From the NCBI GenBank assembly GCA_001314905.1, contig LJZT01000003.1, forward strand, positions 61,406 to 125,405: DNA of 64,000 nt, in the 5' to 3' direction. This document shows, in pieces, positions 7,801 to 16,071 of the stretch. Below the pieces are notes generated by a model. It saw only the letters and a program-made list of their open reading frames with translations. It made no database searches and was not told the origin of the DNA. The stretch comes from Phormidium sp. OSCR (GTDB taxonomy: Bacteria; Cyanobacteriota; Cyanobacteriia; Cyanobacteriales; Geitlerinemataceae). Both the position numbers and the translations under genes were made by a program. Every line of letters starts with the position of its first letter. Positions within the stretch are counted from its first letter, which is position 1.

Positions 7801-9588
7801 ATGGATATTATTCTGACCCTGGTTATCTTGGTGTTAGCATTGATTGGTTTTGTCAGTGAATTCCTTCCGCCAGATATCATTGCCTTGTCTGTTACCGTAT
7901 TACTAATGGTATGCGGATTAGTCACTCCCGAAGAAGGAATATCTGGCTTTAGTAACTCGGCAACTGTGACCGTGATGGCCATGTTTATTCTCAGTGCAGG
8001 AATTGCCAAGACTGGGGTCATTCAAATTATTCGTGACTTTTTAATTCGTTGGGGTGGACAAACATCAAATCAGCAAATTTTTACTTTAGGGATTATCGTG
8101 GGACCCATTTCTGGGTTTATCAATAATACAGCAGTTATTGCCATTTTCTTGCCAATTGTTGAAGATTGGTGCCGCAAACAAAAACGTTCACCCTCTAAAT
8201 TGTTGATTCCGCTCTCCTACATTTCGATTTTAGGGGGAATGACAACCTTGGTGGGGACATCAACGAATATCTTAGCTAGTGGACTTTCAGACCAATTAGG
8301 CTATGGACCCTTTACTATTTTCGAGTTTTCCAAAGCAGGTATTTTCATCTTCTTGTTTGGACTCCTTTACTTGACCCTATTTGCAGCTTCTCTTTTACCC
8401 ACTCGCAAAACCGAGAATGAATCGTTTACTCAAGGGTATGGCTTACGAGATTATGTCAGTGAATTAGTGATCACCCCTCAGTCGAGTCTAGTTGGAGAAA
8501 CATTAAGTCACAGTGGGATTCAGCGAAAATTCGACTTAGATGTCTTAGAATTACTACGAGATAAGGTTCGCTTCGCGCAACCCTTAGCCGACAAAATCCT
8601 ACAAGCAGGCGATGTCTTAGTGGTTCGCAGTAGCCGAGAAGACTTACTTAAAATTCGTGAAGAACGAGGATTAGAACTCTTTGCAGATGTAAAGTTTAGC
8701 CAAACTTCATTAGAATCAGTTTTGAGTTCTGAGGAAGATAAAATTGGCGAAGTTTTGATTTTATCGAACTCTCGTTTAATTGGAACTACTCTCAAAGAAA
8801 TTCGTTTTCGACAACGTTATAACGCCACGGTGTTAGCCGTGCGTAGAGGCTCAGAACTGGTCAAGGGTCCATTAGGACGAGTTCCCTTACGCTTTGGGGA
8901 TCTATTACTCCTCCAAGGACCCAAACAAAGTTTTATTGGTTTACAAACCACTCGGGAACTCTTGGTTTTAGAGCAGCGAGATGTGGAGATGTTACGCCAG
9001 GATAAAGCAGGAATATCAGTGCTGATTGGCTTAACAGTTATTGGCTTATCCGCCTTTGGCATCATGCCAATTTTAGTCAGTGCTTGGGCGGGTGTTATTG
9101 CCTTGATTCTAACAAAATGTTTACGACCTGGGGAAATCTATGGAGCGATTCGCTGGGATATTATTTTCTTGTTGGCTGGCTTAATTCCTTTGGGAATTGC
9201 CATGCGAAATTCCGGGACAACCGCCTGGATTGCCGAACATTTAGTCGCGATTGGCGGACATCTTCCAGGCTACTGGGTCTTAGTTTTCTTCTTTATTATA
9301 ACCTCTGCATTTACCGAAGTTATTTCTAATAATGCAGCGGTAGTCTTAATGCTCCCAATCGCCGTCGAAGTGGCTCAAAGTTTAGGGTTAAATCCCTTTG
9401 CAGCCATGTTTGCTGTGACCTTTGCGGCGTCGAATAGTTATCTGAGTCCCATTGGCTATCAAACCAATACCATGGTTTATGGACCAGGGGGCTATAAATT
9501 TACCGATTTTGCTCGGGTTGGTGCGCCGTTAACCCTCACTTTGATGTTTCTCGTCCCTTGGCTAATTACGATCTTCTATGGCTTGTAG
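7801..9588 (+). CDS. SLC13-family permease with two RCK_C (TrkA-C) domains, probable sulfate transporter
   Basis: A 595-residue sodium/anion symporter. Membrane helices fill residues 1-205 and about 400-595, each half ending in an Asn-containing reentrant motif (FINNTAVIAIFLPI; VISNNAAVVLMLPI; TTLVGTSTNILASG). Between them sit two soluble RCK_C regulatory domains, about 210-295 and 305-390 (the repeated pattern DVLVVRSSREDL / DLLLLQGPKQSF). This architecture is that of SAC1/SLT-type sulfate transporters. The next gene on the strand is adenylylsulfate kinase, which supports sulfate as the substrate. The spacing of 138 bases leaves open whether the two are one transcript. Confidence 0.88.
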   Translation: MDIILTLVILVLALIGFVSEFLPPDIIALSVTVLLMVCGLVTPEEGISGFSNSATVTVMAMFILSAGIAKTGVIQIIRDFLIRWGGQTSNQQIFTLGIIVGPISGFINNTAVIAIFLPIVEDWCRKQKRSPSKLLIPLSYISILGGMTTLVGTSTNILASGLSDQLGYGPFTIFEFSKAGIFIFLFGLLYLTLFAASLLPTRKTENESFTQGYGLRDYVSELVITPQSSLVGETLSHSGIQRKFDLDVLELLRDKVRFAQPLADKILQAGDVLVVRSSREDLLKIREERGLELFADVKFSQTSLESVLSSEEDKIGEVLILSNSRLIGTTLKEIRFRQRYNATVLAVRRGSELVKGPLGRVPLRFGDLLLLQGPKQSFIGLQTTRELLVLEQRDVEMLRQDKAGISVLIGLTVIGLSAFGIMPILVSAWAGVIALILTKCLRPGEIYGAIRWDIIFLLAGLIPLGIAMRNSGTTAWIAEHLVAIGGHLPGYWVLVFFFIITSAFTEVISNNAAVVLMLPIAVEVAQSLGLNPFAAMFAVTFAASNSYLSPIGYQTNTMVYGPGGYKFTDFARVGAPLTLTLMFLVPWLITIFYGL

Positions 9589-9726
9589 AAGTCAGATGCA
9601 GCAATTCGCGAAACATCCGGGCAACCTCTCCCTAAACATGGTATTTTGAATTGGCTTCGATGCCTCTACCTTGGTCTTGTTGCTGGGGTAGGATAGGTAA
9701 GATAACAGTACCCAAAACAACCTAGA

Positions 9727-10260
9727 ATGATTCAAAAACGTGGTGTTACGGTTTGGTTCACTGGCTTGAGTGGAGCCGGAAAAACAACGATTAGTCAGTC
9801 CGTCGCAGAACAGCTGCGATCGCACGACTGTAAATTAGAAATCCTCGATGGCGATATTGTTCGACAAAATCTCACTAAAGGCTTGGGATTCAGTAAAGAA
9901 GATCGCGATGAAAACATTCGTCGCATCGGCTTTGTCTCCCATCTGTTAACGCGCAACGGTGTCATTGTTCTCGTCTCCGCCATTTCCCCCTATCGAGCGG
10001 TGCGTGAAGAAGTCAAGGCTCGCATTGGTGATTTCGTGGAAGTCTTTGTCAATGCACCCTTAGCCGTTTGTGAAGATCGTGACGTCAAAGGCCTCTACAA
10101 AAAGGCCCGTAGCGGTGAAATTGCCAACTTCACCGGAATTAGTGATCCCTATGAACCCCCGAGCGATCCCACCATTGAATGTCGGACGGATTTAGAATCC
10201 CATGAGGAGAGTGTGAACAAGGTTCTCAATACTCTCAAGGAAATGGGATATCTCGGCTAA
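9727..10260 (+). CDS. cysC: Adenylylsulfate kinase (APS kinase)
   Basis: It phosphorylates adenosine 5'-phosphosulfate to PAPS, the activated sulfate used for reduction or sulfation. The Walker A P-loop GLSGAGKT is at residues 13-20, and the family motifs LDGDIVRQNL, DRDENIRRIGFVSHLL, VSAISPYRAVR and FVNAPLAVCEDRDVKGLYKKAR follow in order. Length of 177 residues is standard for a stand-alone enzyme. It lies downstream of the probable sulfate transporter, giving a small sulfate uptake and activation group. A strong hairpin begins 6 bases after its stop. Confidence 0.96.
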   Translation: MIQKRGVTVWFTGLSGAGKTTISQSVAEQLRSHDCKLEILDGDIVRQNLTKGLGFSKEDRDENIRRIGFVSHLLTRNGVIVLVSAISPYRAVREEVKARIGDFVEVFVNAPLAVCEDRDVKGLYKKARSGEIANFTGISDPYEPPSDPTIECRTDLESHEESVNKVLNTLKEMGYLG

Positions 10261-10265
10261 TGCCG

Positions 10266-10302
10266 CCGAGCGATAGCGATAGGGGCCATCCCTATCGCTC
10301 GG
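10266..10302. terminator. Hairpin between convergent cysC and CNNM genes
   Basis: The arms can pair in two ways: CCGAGCGATA with TATCGCTCGG (10 bp) or the inner GCGATAGGG with CCCTATCGC (9 bp), because GCGATAG is duplicated in the left arm. It includes the last codons and stop of the minus-strand gene and probably terminates both transcripts. Confidence 0.65.
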
Positions 10303-12061
10303 TGTCGGGGTTGTCTGCAAGGCTGTCAGGTTCTTCATCTAAGAGGGGATCGGTTTCGGCTAATCCCAAGTCAGATTCTAGGGTGTCGGCTTCTAAGGTG
10401 TCCTGGGTTGAGGATTCGTCTGGGGGAGACGTATGGACGAGATCATCGGCGAAATCGAGATCCTCAGCGGGTAACGACTCCGAGGACAAATTCCCAGCTA
10501 GTTGAGTATCGAGGGGGACCGAGGGATCTCGTCGTTGAATCTGAATTTGGTGCAGTCGCGGGCCATCGGTGGCGACAACTTGCAAGGTTAGGCCGTGGAC
10601 GTCGAAGGAATCCCCAATATCGGGAATCTTCTGCATCTGGTAGATGAGGAAGCCGCCGAGGGTTTGGTAGTCGTCGATGAGGGGAAGGTTTAAATCTAGG
10701 AGTTCATTAACTTCTTCGAGATCGAGTTGAGCTTGAACGATGAAGGTGCGATCGTCAATCATTTGCACCGCCAAGTCTTCCTTGCGTTCGGTCTCGATAC
10801 TTTCGCCGACGATTTCGGCGATGATATCCTGCATGGTGATTAACCCAGCGGTTCCGCCAAAGTCATCGACGACCATCACCATGGGTTGAGCCGAGCGTTG
10901 CAAGAGCGGTAGCAGTTCGCCGAGGAGAGTACATTCGGGGACGAAACGCGCCGGACGCACCCAAGGTTGAATGGGGGTATCCAGTGACATTTGTCCGCGA
11001 GCGAGGGGTTCGGCTAGTTCTTTGAGATGGACGATTCCTCGGATATCGTCGAGGGATTCGCCAATGATGGGATAGCGAGAATGACCCGAATGGGCCACTT
11101 CTTCGAGGAAGCTGCTAAAGGTTGCATCGCTCGGAAGTGCGGCGATTTGGGTGCGGGGAACCATGACTTCTTCGGCGGCGACATCGCCAAATTCAAAGAC
11201 ATTGCTCAGTAGTTCCCGTTCTTCGGCTTCGAGGCCGGTGGATTCTCCTTCGAGGGCGATAATCCGTTGCAGTTCTTCGGGGGTGACGCGGTTATAGAAG
11301 CGGCGGTCGACGTCGCGAATCCCCACCAGTCGCAACAGGAGACGGGTGGATTGGTTGAGAATCCAGAGGAAGGGGTTGAAGAAGCGGGCGATCGCCAAAC
11401 TCGGAGGTCCCAGGAGTTGGGCCAGTTGTTCGGGGTAGAGAAGGGCCAGGGATTTGGGACAAAGTTCCCCGAGGACGATTTGTAGGTACGCTACCAGCAA
11501 GAAAGCCAGGGGAATCGAGAGGCTATGGGTGACGATGCTGGCGACGGGAGGGGCCAGGGGAAGGGTTGTTAGCAGCAGGGCCACGAGAGAGGCCATGGTA
11601 CGCTCACCGATCCAACCTAGGGCTAGACTCGATAGGGTAATCCCCAGTTGGGTGGTCGACAGGAGGCGATCGATATCCTGTTGCAGAATCTGCACGCTAC
11701 GGGCCGGGAGATCTCCTGCATCGACGAGTTGGTTGATACGCGATCGCCGCACGGACACCATGGAAAACTCGGCGGTGACAAAAAAGGCGTTGATAGCAAT
11801 CAGACCTAAGACGGAGAGTAAGCTCAACAGGATATCTTGCCAGGTTTGGGCTTCGAGGCCGAGGGTTAGGGCCAGTAGGGGGGGATGAATCAGGAGAACC
11901 AGTATTAGGGTCAACACGCTGATCCCCCCCAGGCGAGAGAGTCGGGGAATGGGGCTGGGTTTGCGAATCAAGGGTTGGTGGCGATTGCGGTTCCCGCACG
12001 CTGTGTGAACGCTCACGAGTTTTAAGATCTGTCCTGGACTTATACCTCTTAAGTTTGACAA
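10292..12061 (-). CDS. CNNM/CorC (HlyC) family membrane protein with CBS domains
   Basis: A 589-residue DUF21-CBS-CBS-CorC_HlyC protein of the family linked to magnesium or other cation efflux; often misnamed hemolysin. After a variable N-terminus, the DUF21 membrane domain covers about 80-270 (NAFFVTAEFSMVSVRRSRINQL is the hallmark). A CBS pair follows (EVMVPRTQIAALP; FVPECTLLGELLPLL), then the CorC_HlyC FAD-like C-terminal domain (about 440-530; IVQAQLDLEEVNELLDLNL). The last 50 residues are an acidic low-complexity tail. The small membrane protein gene 23 bases upstream is probably co-transcribed. Confidence 0.9.
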   Translation of the reverse strand: MSNLRGISPGQILKLVSVHTACGNRNRHQPLIRKPSPIPRLSRLGGISVLTLILVLLIHPPLLALTLGLEAQTWQDILLSLLSVLGLIAINAFFVTAEFSMVSVRRSRINQLVDAGDLPARSVQILQQDIDRLLSTTQLGITLSSLALGWIGERTMASLVALLLTTLPLAPPVASIVTHSLSIPLAFLLVAYLQIVLGELCPKSLALLYPEQLAQLLGPPSLAIARFFNPFLWILNQSTRLLLRLVGIRDVDRRFYNRVTPEELQRIIALEGESTGLEAEERELLSNVFEFGDVAAEEVMVPRTQIAALPSDATFSSFLEEVAHSGHSRYPIIGESLDDIRGIVHLKELAEPLARGQMSLDTPIQPWVRPARFVPECTLLGELLPLLQRSAQPMVMVVDDFGGTAGLITMQDIIAEIVGESIETERKEDLAVQMIDDRTFIVQAQLDLEEVNELLDLNLPLIDDYQTLGGFLIYQMQKIPDIGDSFDVHGLTLQVVATDGPRLHQIQIQRRDPSVPLDTQLAGNLSSESLPAEDLDFADDLVHTSPPDESSTQDTLEADTLESDLGLAETDPLLDEEPDSLADNPDTER

Positions 12062-12084
12062 TTTAAGTTTGACAATATCTTGTT

Positions 12085-12360
12085 CTAGGCTGGGTGAGCG
12101 CTGTCCTCGGACTGATAACTTTGGATTTGAGCTTCAACATCCTGCAAGATATCTTCTTCGTCAAGGAATCGCGGCTTGTTGCTGTTAGGCTGATTGTCCG
12201 GTTGGTTGCTGAGGTTGCTTCCGGGTCTAAATTCCGGCTGAGTGACTCCTTTGAGGGCCTCTCGTCCTAGGGAAAATCCCCAGATCGCGCTGAGACCCCC
12301 CGCTGCCATCATCAGTAGTAGTAAGGTGATAGTTAAGAAGACAGTCCAGTTAAATTTCAT
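12085..12360 (-). CDS. Small single-pass membrane protein of unknown function
   Basis: A 91-residue protein with one N-terminal hydrophobic segment (residues 5-30, VFLTITLLLLMMAAGGLSAI), then a Ser/Asn/Pro/Gln-rich linker and an acidic end (FLDEEDILQDVEAQIQSYQ). It starts 23 bases upstream of the CNNM gene on the same strand, so the two probably form an operon. I do not recognise the family. Confidence 0.65.
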   Translation of the reverse strand: MKFNWTVFLTITLLLLMMAAGGLSAIWGFSLGREALKGVTQPEFRPGSNLSNQPDNQPNSNKPRFLDEEDILQDVEAQIQSYQSEDSAHPA

Positions 12361-12408
12361 TGAAGTGCTGAGTCTCGCTAACGTCTTGTCAGTTAGGTTT
12401 GGGCGAAA

Positions 12409-12460
12409 GTGGTTTCGCTACGTGGTTTCGCTACGTGGTTTCGCTACGTGGTTTCGCTAC
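12409..12460. repeat. Four perfect 13-bp tandem repeats
   Basis: GTGGTTTCGCTAC occurs four times head to tail without a mismatch. It lies in the 286-base gap before the tRNA gene. The rest of that gap holds nothing else that I can identify. Copy number is likely to vary between strains. Confidence 0.95.
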
Positions 12461-12647
12461 ATTGACGCTACAGGAGGCACGACGGTGGGTCAGGCCAAGT
12501 CCGCACCATTCTATCCTAAGTTTTGTGCGATTGGGTCACAGGGAGTATCCTTGAGGAATTTTTGTCGCCCCCTAGCTGAAATTTGGCCGATCGCGCTAGA
12601 ATCGAATCCGGGTTGTCTCTAGGAAACTGGAAGCTCCCCTAAGATTT

Positions 12648-12720
12648 GGGCGGTTGGCCGAGCGGTTTAGGCAGCGAACTCATAATTCGCCTTAGGCGGG
12701 TTCAACTCCTGCACCGCCCA
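12648..12720 (+). tRNA. tRNA with CAT anticodon, probably elongator Met
   Basis: A complete cloverleaf: acceptor GGGCGGT/ACCGCCC, D arm with GGCCGAGCGGTTTAGGC, anticodon stem GCGAA/TTCGC around loop CTCATAA, and T arm GCGGG-TTCAACT-CCTGC. The anticodon is CAT. The initiator tRNA is unlikely because the anticodon stem lacks the three G-C pairs of initiators. A lysidine-modified tRNA-Ile2 cannot be excluded by eye. The CCA end is not encoded. A terminator hairpin follows 35 bases later. Confidence 0.93.
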
Positions 12721-12754
12721 CTGTAAAAGGTTGAGACAGGGTTAGGATGGCAAA

Positions 12755-12784
12755 ACGGCGATCGTCTTAGGTTGCGATCGCCGT
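12755..12784. terminator. Hairpin after the tRNA gene
   Basis: ACGGCGATCG and CGATCGCCGT make a perfect 10-bp stem with a 10-base loop, placed between the tRNA and the convergent small secreted-protein gene. Both arms contain most of a HIP1 octamer, so part of the symmetry may come from HIP1 sites. Confidence 0.55.
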
Positions 12785-12812
12785 CTGCGTCATCTTCTCC
12801 CTCTCGAAATAG

Positions 12813-13247
12813 CTAGTCTAGGAAAAACTCACTCCCACGAATGGGGGAACTTCCGTCGCTTCGATTCATGGTGTCAATGGAGGTGTTATAGGGGTTCGGT
12901 AAATCTGGAGTCCGCAGGAAGGGATCGTTGGTCAGTTGCTGTAACATGACATCACGGTGCAGGACGTTAAGGAGTTGACCGTCCTCAGCAATGTCATTTT
13001 CGGGGAAGGCGAAGAAGAGGGAGTCGATCTGACTGGTGATGCTACGATTACTGAAAAAGTCACGACTATGTTCGAGGAAGGCTCGTTCAAAGGCATCAGG
13101 AAGGGTCAGGGTTCGCAGTCGTCGTGTCTCTAGTCCAGGAACCGTTACTTCTGACTCGAGAACTTGAGCTGTGGCGGCGCAGGTCATAGACATCATGGTT
13201 GCGATCGCCGCCCCTAAAACGCTTGCTAGATGGAGTGAATGGTTCAT
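12813..13247 (-). CDS. Small secreted protein of unknown function
   Basis: A 144-residue protein with a signal peptide (residues 1-28, hydrophobic core LASVLGAAIATMMSMTCAA, cleavage near ATAQ). The mature part of about 116 residues is polar, predicted mainly helical, and includes FSNRSITSQIDSLFFAFPEND. I do not recognise the family. The gene stands alone, with the tRNA convergent on one side and a 451-base gap on the other. Confidence 0.65.
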   Translation of the reverse strand: MNHSLHLASVLGAAIATMMSMTCAATAQVLESEVTVPGLETRRLRTLTLPDAFERAFLEHSRDFFSNRSITSQIDSLFFAFPENDIAEDGQLLNVLHRDVMLQQLTNDPFLRTPDLPNPYNTSIDTMNRSDGSSPIRGSEFFLD

Positions 13248-13698
13248 CGACTTTTCCTCAACGCTGATTCTTTAGTGTAACCGATTTTTTGGCTGATTTG
13301 GCGGTTTAGATGGCTTCCTGCCGACGGGGCGATCGCCTCAATTGTTCCTCGATTTTTCGCGATCCCTGATGTCCGTAGGAACACCCAACCTCAGCCAATC
13401 GTCTCGAAACTCAATTCAGTGTAACCTTGGAATTATCCCTAAAATCATTGCGATTTATTGCAGTTTCAGGGATTTCTAAGGTATCAGAAAGCACCTTTTT
13501 GCAGAAAAGGTTATGATAAGGTTAAGATGCCACGGTAAGCCTACGAGAATCAAGCCAACACAAGGAGTCACCTCCCTCTATGTCACACCTAGGTTGTTCT
13601 GTGGCTAATGAGTTATTCCTGTTGCCATTAGGGGTTACGACAGCATCTTGACGGAAAACATTTTTAAGGTAAAATCAGTCAAATCAAGGAAGGTCATC
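13248..13698. other. Gap of 451 bases with a possible 23-codon leader ORF
   Basis: No gene of normal size is visible. One short ORF at 13580-13651 (23 codons, MSHLGCSVAN...) has AGGAG at 13563-13567, but 12 bases upstream of its ATG, which is far. It ends 47 bases before the gene at 13699, so it could be a leader peptide or chance. The AGGAG and the nearby CCTCC could pair and hide the ribosome site. Confidence 0.3.
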
Positions 13699-13947
13699 AT
13701 GACAAACCCAAACTTTTTAGCCGTTAAACACCCATATCACGGTTCCCTCGATCCCAATCATCCTGAAGCGCTATTGTTTGATGCCAATCTTCAGGAATTT
13801 GCCCAAAAAGTTGGCTATATTAGTTGCTTAGAAACGAGTGGAAAACTTCCTCCAGATATTGCATTTCAAGAAGTTGAAGAACTGTGGGAAAAGCTCAAAG
13901 ATGCAACTGAATCTCTTGGCTTAGAATCTCGTGATCATCACCATTAG
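13699..13947 (+). CDS. Small conserved cyanobacterial protein (probable DUF7219 family)
   Basis: An 82-residue protein; the ATG is chosen because AAGGAAGG lies 6-7 bases before it, while the upstream in-frame start at 13648 has none. The pattern FDANLQEFAQKVGYISCLETSGKLPPDIAF followed by a helical ELWEKLKDATESLG matches, as I recall, short cyanobacterial proteins now called DUF7219. Some were once labelled isopropylmalate/citramalate synthase; that label is not supported because no catalytic domain fits in 82 residues. A terminator hairpin follows 50 bases downstream. Function unknown. Confidence 0.7.
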   Translation: MTNPNFLAVKHPYHGSLDPNHPEALLFDANLQEFAQKVGYISCLETSGKLPPDIAFQEVEELWEKLKDATESLGLESRDHHH

Positions 13948-13996
13948 ACCCTGATGAGTCAAGTCATACAAATTAGGCGTCACAGAGCCAAAAATT

Positions 13997-14020
13997 AGGG
14001 CAACCCAGCCGGGTTGCCCT
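13997..14020. terminator. Hairpin between convergent small genes
   Basis: AGGGCAACCC and GGGTTGCCCT form a perfect 10-bp stem with a 4-base loop (AGCC). It lies between the genes at 13699 and 14057, which converge, and can serve both. Confidence 0.75.
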
Positions 14021-14056
14021 GTGATTGTGGTGATTCAGTTTAGGCCTTGAGAGAAT

Positions 14057-14371
14057 CTAGTCGTCAAGATGATCTAAACAATGGTCAACAGTCGCCAAAT
14101 AGCCATTATCGGTGAGGGTTTCAGGAGACAACCGATCGTCGGCGATCGCCGCTTCAACCACATCTTCAGCACAGACCTGGCCACTATTGTAGTCCGACGC
14201 AAGTTGATTGAATTGAGCGATGCCCTGATCTTGGAGATAGCCATTGCGGGCCAGTTGGACTAAGTCAACGGCGGAAATCTCCTTCTCAGGGGATTCTGCT
14301 CGAGACGGCGCTGCGGAGATCAAGGAAACACACAGCAGAGAGAGGATGGTGAGATTTAAGCGTTTTAACAT
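14057..14371 (-). CDS. Small secreted protein of unknown function
   Basis: A 104-residue protein with a signal peptide (KRLNLTILSLLCVSLISAAPSRA, cleavage near residue 25). The mature domain of about 80 residues looks helical and acidic, with cysteines in QVCAED and VDHCLD. I do not recognise the family. A good sigma-70-type promoter lies about 135 bases upstream. Confidence 0.65.
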   Translation of the reverse strand: MLKRLNLTILSLLCVSLISAAPSRAESPEKEISAVDLVQLARNGYLQDQGIAQFNQLASDYNSGQVCAEDVVEAAIADDRLSPETLTDNGYLATVDHCLDHLDD

Positions 14372-14504
14372 GGTTAATGTCCTTGTATAGCAGTCGTCAT
14401 ACGAATCAGGACACTTGGGTTTAAAGAAGCTAAGCGTATGATTGGGCGAGTATTGCCGAGGTCATGTTGAGTATGGCTCGTGCTATATCTTTAACTACAT
14501 TTAT

Positions 14505-14533
14505 ATAATAGCATGGTTATTTAATCTGTGCAA
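14505..14533 (-). promoter_or_regulatory. Probable promoter of the small secreted-protein gene
   Basis: Read on the minus strand: TTGCAC, a 17-base spacer, then TATTAT, in an AT-rich stretch. It points at the gene ending at 14057, giving a leader of about 125 bases. The cobalamin gene on the other side ends before it, so no other gene uses it in this direction. Confidence 0.5.
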
Positions 14534-14562
14534 CACTTCTCGGTGTGATTGGTCTCAGACGG

Positions 14563-16044
14563 TCACCCATCATAGGTTCGAGGCGTATACACCCAAGGTC
14601 GGCCCTCTCCCGATTGCACTTGGCGCGTTTGACTCGATCCGATTAAAATCACCGTTCGCATATCCGCATCCCCAGCCGTCAACTCTGCCAACGGCTTCAC
14701 CCGCACCTGTTGCCCCGTTCGCCCCAAATTGCAAGCCAAAACCACCGGCGTGGCAGGCGATCGCCATTGCAAGAGAATCTCTCGGGCCTGGTCCAACTGC
14801 CAAATGCGCTGCTTGGAGACCGGATTATACAGGGCAATGGCAAAATCTCCCTGGGCCGCCGCCTGCAACCGCGACTCAATCACCGACCAAGGTTTGAGAA
14901 TATCCGAGAGGGACATCACCACAAAATCATGACCTAAAGGCGCACCAACCTGGGCCGCCGCCGCCTGCATCGCCGAAATTCCCGGACAGACCTCAATCTC
15001 GACCTCTTGCCAATCTGGGTTCTTCCGAGTCTCCAACACCTCAAACACCGCCGCCGCCATAGCAAAAATCCCCGGATCTCCTGACGAGACTAACACCACC
15101 CGTCGCCCGGTAGCCGCCAAATCCAACGCCTGACGCGCGCGATCGCCTTCAACGCGATTATCAGACTCATGACGCTGAATCGAGGGCGATCGCAACGATT
15201 CCACCAGGTTTAAATAGGTCTTATAGCCCACCCAATCCGTCGCCTCTAACAAGGTTCGCTGCACCTGGGGAGACATCCATTGCGCACTTCCGGGTCCCGT
15301 CCCCACAATCGCCAAATGACCCCGCTGAGGCAGTTTTTCATAGACCAAACAGCGATGGCCAGGACGAATATCAGGACTGATCTCGGTCGCAACAACCAGC
15401 CGTAACGCGCCCTCGTTTGACCAAGGTAAACAACTCTGTTGCAACCACTCCGGCAACCTCCCCTCCTGGGAGGGGCTGGGGTGGGTAATCCCCTCCTGGG
15501 AGGGGCTGGGGTGGGTAATCCCCTCCTGGGAGGGGCTGGGGTGGGTTTCAAACCTCACCATCGCCCCAGCCAACAACTCCGCAATAAACCCCTTCGCCTG
15601 ATCTGGGTCATTCAGCAGTCGATATCCTGGCGGTGGCGAGAGGAGCGTTGTTCCAAAGCGAATCTCGCCACTCGCCGTAATCGCCGCAGAGACCTGTAAA
15701 ATCTGGGCAATCTGACGGGCCAAGTCATTCACCCCCTGTAACCCCCCCAGCAAAGGAACCACCGTACTTCCATCTTCGGCGATCGCCACCACCGGCGGGT
15801 CCTGGGCTTTATTCCCCAACAGCGGGGCCAAGCTGCGAATGAGAATCCCCGCCGCACAAATGCCAATAATCGGAGTTCCCTGTTCAAAGAGCGATCGCAG
15901 CGTCGGCCCAAACTCCGAAAACGAGACATCCACCCCCGTCGTGCGGCGATCTAAGCCATAAATGACCCCATCCGCACAACCCTGGGCAACCTGACGCGCC
16001 AAAGAGACACTTCTTTGATTTAAGACCACAATGGCAACAGTCAT
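14563..16044 (-). CDS. cobJ: Fused CbiG-like / precorrin-3B C17-methyltransferase (CobJ)
   Basis: A 493-residue two-domain cobalamin-pathway protein. Residues 1-150 resemble CbiG, the cobalt-precorrin-5A hydrolase (IGICAAGILIRSLAPLL, AIAEDGSTVVPLLGGLQGVNDLA). Residues about 250-490 are a class III SAM methyltransferase of the CobJ/CbiH type (LAIVGTGPGSAQWMS, VVLVSSGDPGIFAMAA, VCPGISAMQAAAA, DFAIALYNPVSKQR), which methylates C17 during ring contraction. Such fusions are usual in cyanobacteria. The linker holds three in-frame copies of a 30-bp repeat (THPSPSQEGI). No other cob/cbi gene is adjacent. Confidence 0.93.
   Translation of the reverse strand: MTVAIVVLNQRSVSLARQVAQGCADGVIYGLDRRTTGVDVSFSEFGPTLRSLFEQGTPIIGICAAGILIRSLAPLLGNKAQDPPVVAIAEDGSTVVPLLGGLQGVNDLARQIAQILQVSAAITASGEIRFGTTLLSPPPGYRLLNDPDQAKGFIAELLAGAMVRFETHPSPSQEGITHPSPSQEGITHPSPSQEGRLPEWLQQSCLPWSNEGALRLVVATEISPDIRPGHRCLVYEKLPQRGHLAIVGTGPGSAQWMSPQVQRTLLEATDWVGYKTYLNLVESLRSPSIQRHESDNRVEGDRARQALDLAATGRRVVLVSSGDPGIFAMAAAVFEVLETRKNPDWQEVEIEVCPGISAMQAAAAQVGAPLGHDFVVMSLSDILKPWSVIESRLQAAAQGDFAIALYNPVSKQRIWQLDQAREILLQWRSPATPVVLACNLGRTGQQVRVKPLAELTAGDADMRTVILIGSSQTRQVQSGEGRPWVYTPRTYDG
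15459..15546. repeat. Three 30-bp repeats inside cobJ
   Basis: Three copies with period 30, the last cut 2 bases short; each contains the near-palindrome CCCCTCCTGGGAGGGG. In the gene's frame each codes for THPSPSQEGI, so expansion leaves the frame intact. They fall exactly in the linker between the CbiG-like and CobJ domains. Repeats of this type, rich in CCCAGGAGGGG, occur scattered in other bacterial genomes as far as I know. Confidence 0.95.
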
Positions 16045-16071
16045 GACAGCAACCCGTCGGCGTTCACAGAA

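Noticed and set aside
10292..12061. Hemolysin
   Set aside because: The DUF21-CBS-CorC_HlyC architecture is that of CNNM/CorC cation-transport proteins; the hemolysin name is historical.
12755..12784. HIP1-based palindromes as operators
   Set aside because: GCGATCGC is self-complementary and abundant here, so inverted repeats built on it are expected; I kept only those with longer unique arms.
13699..13947. Isopropylmalate/citramalate synthase label for the 82-residue protein
   Set aside because: The protein is far too short and has no catalytic motif; the label is an old annotation error in this family.
15459..15546. Possible CRISPR array
   Set aside because: Units are contiguous with no spacers, only three copies, and lie within the cobJ frame.
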